Positions 62,708 through 64,000 of a DNA stretch of 64,000 nt are shown here, piece after piece. The notes beneath the pieces were generated by a model that ran no database searches, was not told where the DNA came from, and saw only the letters and a list, made by a program, of their open reading frames with translations. Positions within the stretch are counted from its first letter, which is position 1; every line of letters begins with the position of its first letter. This DNA is from Ruegeria aquimaris (GTDB lineage: Bacteria; Pseudomonadota; Alphaproteobacteria; Rhodobacterales; Rhodobacteraceae), in assembly GCF_025751555.1 (NCBI RefSeq), contig NZ_JAOWLB010000013.1:1-64000 (forward strand). Direction: 5' to 3'. The translations under genes and the position numbers were made by a program.

Positions 62708-63916
62708 ATGAAACGGGTTGTCATCACCGGGGCCGGCACGATCAACGCGCTGGGGCATTCGGTGCCCGCCACATTGGAGGCCATGCGCGAGGGCGTTTGT
62801 GGGATCGGTGAGCTTGAGTTTCGCGATGTGGAGCGGCTGGCCATCCGCATTGGTGGCCAGGTCCGCGGGTTCGAGGCCGAGGGCCGGTTCAATCGCCAGC
62901 AGATGTCGCTCTATGACCGGTTCACCCAGTTCACCCTGACCGCTGCCAAGGAGGCGATTGCGCAATCCGGGCTGGAGTTTCACGGCGAGCTGTCGGCGAA
63001 ATCAGGTGTGGTGCTGGGTACCGCCGGGGGCGGTGTCAGCACCTGGGACGAGAATTACCGGTCTGTCTATGAAGAGGGCAAGAACCGGGTCCATCCGTTT
63101 GTCGTGCCCAAGCTGATGAACAACGCCGCCGCCAGCCATGTGTCGATGGAGCACAATCTGAAGGGGCCGTCGTTCACGGTGTCGACGGCCTGTGCCTCGT
63201 CCAATCACGCAATGGCGCAAGCCTTTGCCATGGTGCGCAGCGGCATGGCGCCGGTGATGGTCACCGGCGGCTCGGAATCGATGCTGTGTTTCGGCGGGGT
63301 CAAGGCCTGGGAAGGGTTGCGGGTGATGTCCAAGGACGCCTGCCGCCCGTTCAGCGCCAATCGCAACGGCATGGTGCAGGGCGAGGGCGCGGGCATTTTC
63401 GTTTTCGAGGAATACGAGCATGCCAAGAAACGCGGGGCCGAGATCCTGTGCGAGGTGTCCGGATTCGCGATGTCCTCGGACGCATCCGATATCGTGATGC
63501 CATCGAAACAGGGCGCGGCACGTGCGATGGCCGGGGCCCTGGCCGATGCCGGGATCGACCCGGGCAAGGTGGGCTATATCAACGCCCATGGCACCGGCAC
63601 CGCAGCCAATGACAAGACCGAATGCGCCGCGGTGGCGGATGTGTTCGGGCGGCATGCAGACAGTCTGATGATTTCCTCCACCAAGTCGATGCATGGCCAT
63701 CTGATCGGCGGTACCGGCGCGGTGGAGTTGCTGGCCTGTATCATGGCGCTGCGCGACGGGGTGATCGCGCCCACCATCGGTTACGAGGAGCCGGACCCGG
63801 AATGCGCGCTGGACGTGGTGCCGAACGTGGCGCGCGAGGCCAAGGTCGAGGTGGCACTGAGCAACGCCTTTGCCTTTGGCGGGCTCAACGCGGTGCTGGC
63901 GCTGCGCCGGGTCTGA
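62708..63916 (+). CDS. Beta-ketoacyl-ACP synthase (KAS II-like)
   Basis: A 402-aa condensing enzyme of the FabF type. The nucleophile Cys162 is in VSTACASSNHAM, His294 in NAHGTGTAAND, Lys326 and His331 in KSMHGHLIGG. Early landmarks are VVLGTAGGGVSTWDENY and FVVPKLMNNAAASHVS. The neighbouring ACP is its probable partner, and with lpxD the trio may make and transfer a special acyl chain of lipid A. A terminator follows. Confidence 0.93.
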   Translation: MKRVVITGAGTINALGHSVPATLEAMREGVCGIGELEFRDVERLAIRIGGQVRGFEAEGRFNRQQMSLYDRFTQFTLTAAKEAIAQSGLEFHGELSAKSGVVLGTAGGGVSTWDENYRSVYEEGKNRVHPFVVPKLMNNAAASHVSMEHNLKGPSFTVSTACASSNHAMAQAFAMVRSGMAPVMVTGGSESMLCFGGVKAWEGLRVMSKDACRPFSANRNGMVQGEGAGIFVFEEYEHAKKRGAEILCEVSGFAMSSDASDIVMPSKQGAARAMAGALADAGIDPGKVGYINAHGTGTAANDKTECAAVADVFGRHADSLMISSTKSMHGHLIGGTGAVELLACIMALRDGVIAPTIGYEEPDPECALDVVPNVAREAKVEVALSNAFAFGGLNAVLALRRV

Positions 63917-63933
63917 CCATCGGCACGCATGAA

Positions 63934-63971
63934 AAAAGGCCGCCGGGGGATAACCTCGGCGGCCTTTTTCA
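63934..63971 (+). terminator. Rho-independent terminator after the lpxD-ACP-KAS cluster
   Basis: AAAAAAGGCCGCCG pairs with CGGCGGCCTTTTT around a short loop. It works on both strands because the stem is flanked by A-run and T-run. The last 29 bases of the window carry no complete gene. Confidence 0.88.
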
Positions 63972-64000
63972 TGTGTCATGCGATGTCAGTTCGACACCAC

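Noticed and set aside
63972..64000. 3' end of a minus-strand gene at the window edge
   Set aside because: A TGA could be read on the minus strand after the terminator, but under 15 bases of possible coding sequence cannot support a call.

Overview
The window is a 64-kb, GC-rich piece of chromosome from an alphaproteobacterium, most likely a marine Rhodobacteraceae (Roseobacter group, Ruegeria-like). Evidence for this is the LexA operator type (GTTC-N7-GTTC), the B12-dependent ribonucleotide reductase as a single large gene, a pyrrolysine-free MttB-family methyltransferase, a corrinoid protein next to a DUF1638 gene, a Hint-domain protein, and the order trpG-trpD-trpC-moaC-moeA-lexA. It reads as core chromosome. 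I see no transposase, integrase, phage gene or CRISPR array.

Layout. 0-16 kb: two tandem tRNA-Asn genes, an MBL hydrolase, an EnvZ-like kinase, a CAT-anticodon tRNA, a LysR/MBL divergent pair, purM-purN, rnd, a DUF3576 lipoprotein, a SufE protein, a WYL regulator/GST divergent pair, DUF1638, a Hint protein, a corrinoid protein, a radical SAM protein with a double LexA operator, and an acidic protein with a duplicated domain. 16-36 kb: gltA, gltX, comEC, lexA, moeA-moaC-trpC-trpD-trpG, a divergent polysaccharide deacetylase, hutD-trpE-ppiD, an aminotransferase, gpt, fabI, pdxH, a two-domain cold-shock protein, DUF192, tRNA-Pro and a small lipoprotein. 36-45 kb: nrdJ, an MttB-family methyltransferase, a broken outer-membrane protein gene and an aminotransferase. 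45-58 kb: cysS (preceded by a possible Cys-Cys leader peptide), cimA, a squalene/phytoene-synthase-like protein, an MFS transporter, alkA with a hydrolase and an ABM protein, rluE, an HNH protein, yjdM, an arginine-degradation operon (rocF-ctlX-ocd) with a divergent Lrp regulator, dsbB and a DedA/YqaA-like membrane protein. 58-64 kb: tRNA-Leu, a DUF882 protein, an L,D-transpeptidase, and lpxD-ACP-ketosynthase.

How the parts fit. Several clusters are translationally coupled by overlaps of 1 to 4 bases (purMN; trpGDC-moaC-moeA; trpE-hutD; cimA-PSY; alkA-hydrolase; rocF-ctlX-ocd; dsbB-yqaA). LexA is probably autoregulated and probably also controls the radical SAM gene at 13.2 kb, because their operators differ at one base of fifteen. 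B12 is a recurring cofactor (corrinoid protein, NrdJ, probably the MttB homologue).

The least explained signals are non-coding. A 47-bp element made of two 15-mers 17 bp apart occurs twice, 37 kb apart. A family of hairpin-plus-tail intergenic repeats has at least six copies, all between 46 and 57.3 kb. A 14-codon reading frame with tandem Cys codons lies ahead of cysS. Overlapping LexA boxes directly abut a start codon. None of these could be tested here by database or folding software.
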